Below, in pieces: positions 31,877-33,390 of a stretch of DNA of 33,390 bases. The notes below the pieces were generated by a model. That model made no database searches. It was not told the origin of the DNA and saw only the letters and a list, made by a program, of their open reading frames with translations. How positions within the stretch are numbered: position 1 is the first letter of the stretch; the number at the start of each line of letters is the position of its first letter. This DNA comes from an uncultured Clostridia bacterium (lineage in GTDB: Bacteria > Bacillota > Clostridia > Christensenellales > Borkfalkiaceae), in assembly GCA_947589235.1 (NCBI GenBank), contig CANQAX010000008.1, positions 1 through 33,390 on the forward strand. Reading direction: 5' to 3'. The translations under genes were made by a program, and so were the position numbers.

Positions 31877-33031
31877 TTATCCGAAGTATTTTTGCAGAAG
31901 GGACTGCTTTAAGAGTTCGAGTTTTTCAAGACTCAGTTTGATTGTGGTTTTGATTTTTTCGGTCTGCTCTACAAAGTGGGCAAACTCATCCTGTAATTCT
32001 CTTGGCGGCAAAATTACATTACAGGCTAATAAATCATTCTTTCTCAAATTAGTTTGACTATCTCCGTTATCAAATTGTAGGAAATATTCATGACGATTTA
32101 GAAGCCAAAAGAAGAATGTCGGATTAAAATCGTAGTTTCTAAAACAACAAATTCGCTGGTTCAGGGTGTAAAAATCGTCTTTATCTATAATTTGACACTT
32201 GGCAAAAGCTCTTCCATTCGGGACATCACTCATTACCATGACAATGTCGTTTTTTCTTAGTGGAAACAACTGGACATTGGTTTTTCGGTAATCCAAAAAA
32301 TCAGATGCGATGCATCGGGAAGTAACCAAGATGTATTTACCGTTGTTATCTATCACCTGCTCATGCGCTTTCCCATTATAGAAGTCTGCGCATTCACTTA
32401 AAGGTTTAATTTTCCAACCCTTGTTATTATACAATCTATCGCCAAACATCTCATAAAACTTTGCTTTGACGAGCGAATCTATTTTTTCGAGCTGCTTATT
32501 TTTTATGATAAGAAGGGCATCAATTTTAGACAACACATCTACTATTTCCTTTTGTTGAGCAAGATCAATCAATGGGAAAGTCATTTTTTTAAGATGACTT
32601 GGACCAAAATTTAATTGTGCCGATCCGGTAATAAATTCCGCCAACTGCGCCTTAAATGAATTTGATTTCAGATAATACATAAAATAACGAATATCTGTTT
32701 CATTTTCATTTAGAGCCTTGAAACGAATGGTGCTTGTATTCATGCACAGCGGCAAATGCTCTTTCTTGGCAAAGCCCATTTTTTTGTCGAAATACTCCAC
32801 TTTAATACCGGAACTTGCTATTATAAAATCGCCCTCATCAACTAAAAAGCGGGCATATTTTCCATATGCTTCTTCTACTGATATGTATCGTTCGGTGTTT
32901 GACAAATCTATCTGCCCATCCCGCAGGTTTGCAACGTTTAATAGTTTTACCCCCTCGGTAGTGTATTGTGTGTTGCGAACGCCGGGACCCTCTTGAAAAT
33001 AAAAGTAATTGGCAATTTTCTCTCTTTTCAC
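31877..33031 (-). CDS. hsdS: Type I restriction-modification specificity subunit HsdS
   Basis: This 384-residue protein is built from two target-recognition domains, each followed by a conserved helix: the first ends in FPLIDLAQQKEIVDVLSKID with ALLIIKNKQLEKIDSL (about 150-190), the second in ILPPRELQDEFAHFVEQTEK and SLEKLELLKQSLLQKYFG at the C-terminus. The first TRD (about 1-150) is slightly short and starts without the usual 'W-x-x-x-x-L' lead, whereas the second has GWKIKPLSECADFYNGKA. The start is GTG at 33031, overlapping the hsdM stop (GTGA). It sets the DNA sequence read by both the methylase and the nuclease; the recognition site cannot be predicted. Confidence 0.92.
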   Translation of the reverse strand: MKREKIANYFYFQEGPGVRNTQYTTEGVKLLNVANLRDGQIDLSNTERYISVEEAYGKYARFLVDEGDFIIASSGIKVEYFDKKMGFAKKEHLPLCMNTSTIRFKALNENETDIRYFMYYLKSNSFKAQLAEFITGSAQLNFGPSHLKKMTFPLIDLAQQKEIVDVLSKIDALLIIKNKQLEKIDSLVKAKFYEMFGDRLYNNKGWKIKPLSECADFYNGKAHEQVIDNNGKYILVTSRCIASDFLDYRKTNVQLFPLRKNDIVMVMSDVPNGRAFAKCQIIDKDDFYTLNQRICCFRNYDFNPTFFFWLLNRHEYFLQFDNGDSQTNLRKNDLLACNVILPPRELQDEFAHFVEQTEKIKTTIKLSLEKLELLKQSLLQKYFG

Positions 33032-33390
33032 AGCAATTCCTCCAATTCGGCGAGGGCGGACGTGATTTCAAGCTCCAACTCGTTGAGGTCGGTCAAAATC
33101 TCCTGCGTGGAGGGGTACTCCTCCCGCACATACTCCGTCTGCTTGTATTTGTTGATCGAGAGGTCGTAATCGTTGGCGACGATCTCCTCCTTGGGGACTA
33201 AAAAGGATTGCTCGGTGCGCGCGCGACCCTCCTCCGCCGTAAGATCATGGAAGCGCGCCACAATATCGGGAATGTCGTTCTCGGGAACGGGAGTGCGCTT
33301 GTCGTCGAGGGAGAAGCCGTCCGCCCTCATCTCGTAGAACCAAACTTTGTCGGTATCGCTGTGCCCCGTCTTGGTGAAGAGCAACACCGC
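33028..33390 (-). CDS. hsdM: Type I DNA methyltransferase subunit HsdM, C-terminal end (partial)
   Basis: Only the last ~120 residues are in the window; the gene continues beyond the right edge. AVLLFTKTGHSDTDKVWFYE followed by MRADGFSLDDKR and PENDIPDIVARF is the standard end of the HsdM catalytic domain, followed by the helical tail (NDYDLSINKYKQTEYVREEY and TDLNELELEITSALAELEEL) that packs against HsdS. The catalytic NPPF motif is outside. HsdM methylates adenine at the site chosen by HsdS. Confidence 0.93.
   Translation of the reverse strand, partial: AVLLFTKTGHSDTDKVWFYEMRADGFSLDDKRTPVPENDIPDIVARFHDLTAEEGRARTEQSFLVPKEEIVANDYDLSINKYKQTEYVREEYPSTQEILTDLNELELEITSALAELEELL

Overview
This window is a GC-rich bacterial chromosome segment with tightly packed genes. 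Stop and start codons overlap repeatedly (ATGA, GTGA, TAATG, TGATG), Shine-Dalgarno sites are AGGAGG-like, and promoters fit the housekeeping TTGACA-N17-TATAAT pattern. The gene set (cdaA-type diadenylate cyclase, maf next to an mreB-like gene, comEC-holA, a YclM-like aspartate kinase, paired half-size TSUP permeases, large surface lipoproteins) points to an uncultured member of the Firmicutes, most likely Clostridia. I cannot name the genus from sequence alone.

Layout. 1-247: a minus-strand promoter and structured leader of a transcription unit that leaves the window on the left. 248-3086 (minus): an M1-family lipoprotein peptidase, then a separate corA-fmdB unit whose 5' leader carries a promoter, a 20-codon ORF and an intrinsic terminator before corA. 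3087-4096: a gene-free island of dispersed and tandem repeats. 4097-7509 (minus): an operon of cdaA, a 36-codon membrane microprotein, a DUF1015 gene and aspartate kinase. 7592-13671 (minus): ppx/gppA, maf, mreB-like, comEC and holA. 13824-14566 (minus): two half-size TSUP permease genes. 14790-18407 (plus): a 1205-residue surface lipoprotein. 18408-19354: a second repeat island sharing several modules with the first. 19355-22873 (minus): serS, a DEDD exonuclease and an RsmF-type rRNA methyltransferase. 23060-27058 (plus): a P-type ATPase with tmk, then a GNAT acetyltransferase. 27452-33390 (minus): a type I restriction-modification locus (hsdM end, hsdS, a passenger gene, hsdR), with AT-richer sequence in hsdS and the passenger.

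How the genes work together. The core blocks are housekeeping: replication and DNA uptake (holA, comEC), nucleotide and stress metabolism (ppx, maf, tmk), translation (serS, rsmF) and ion transport (corA, P-type ATPase). The cdaA operon pairs c-di-AMP synthesis with the entry enzyme of the aspartate amino acid family, an unusual neighbour set.

The points most worth attention are: the corA leader, which looks like a translation-coupled transcription attenuator; a microprotein that looks like the N-terminal membrane anchor of CdaR/YbbR, left alone after cdaA; a TIR/DUF4062-like passenger protein inside the type I restriction operon, whose hsdR carries a frame-breaking deletion in the helicase region; a palindromic repeat that begins at the stop codon of two unrelated genes; and a ComEC whose C-terminal metallo-hydrolase-like domain has lost its metal ligands.
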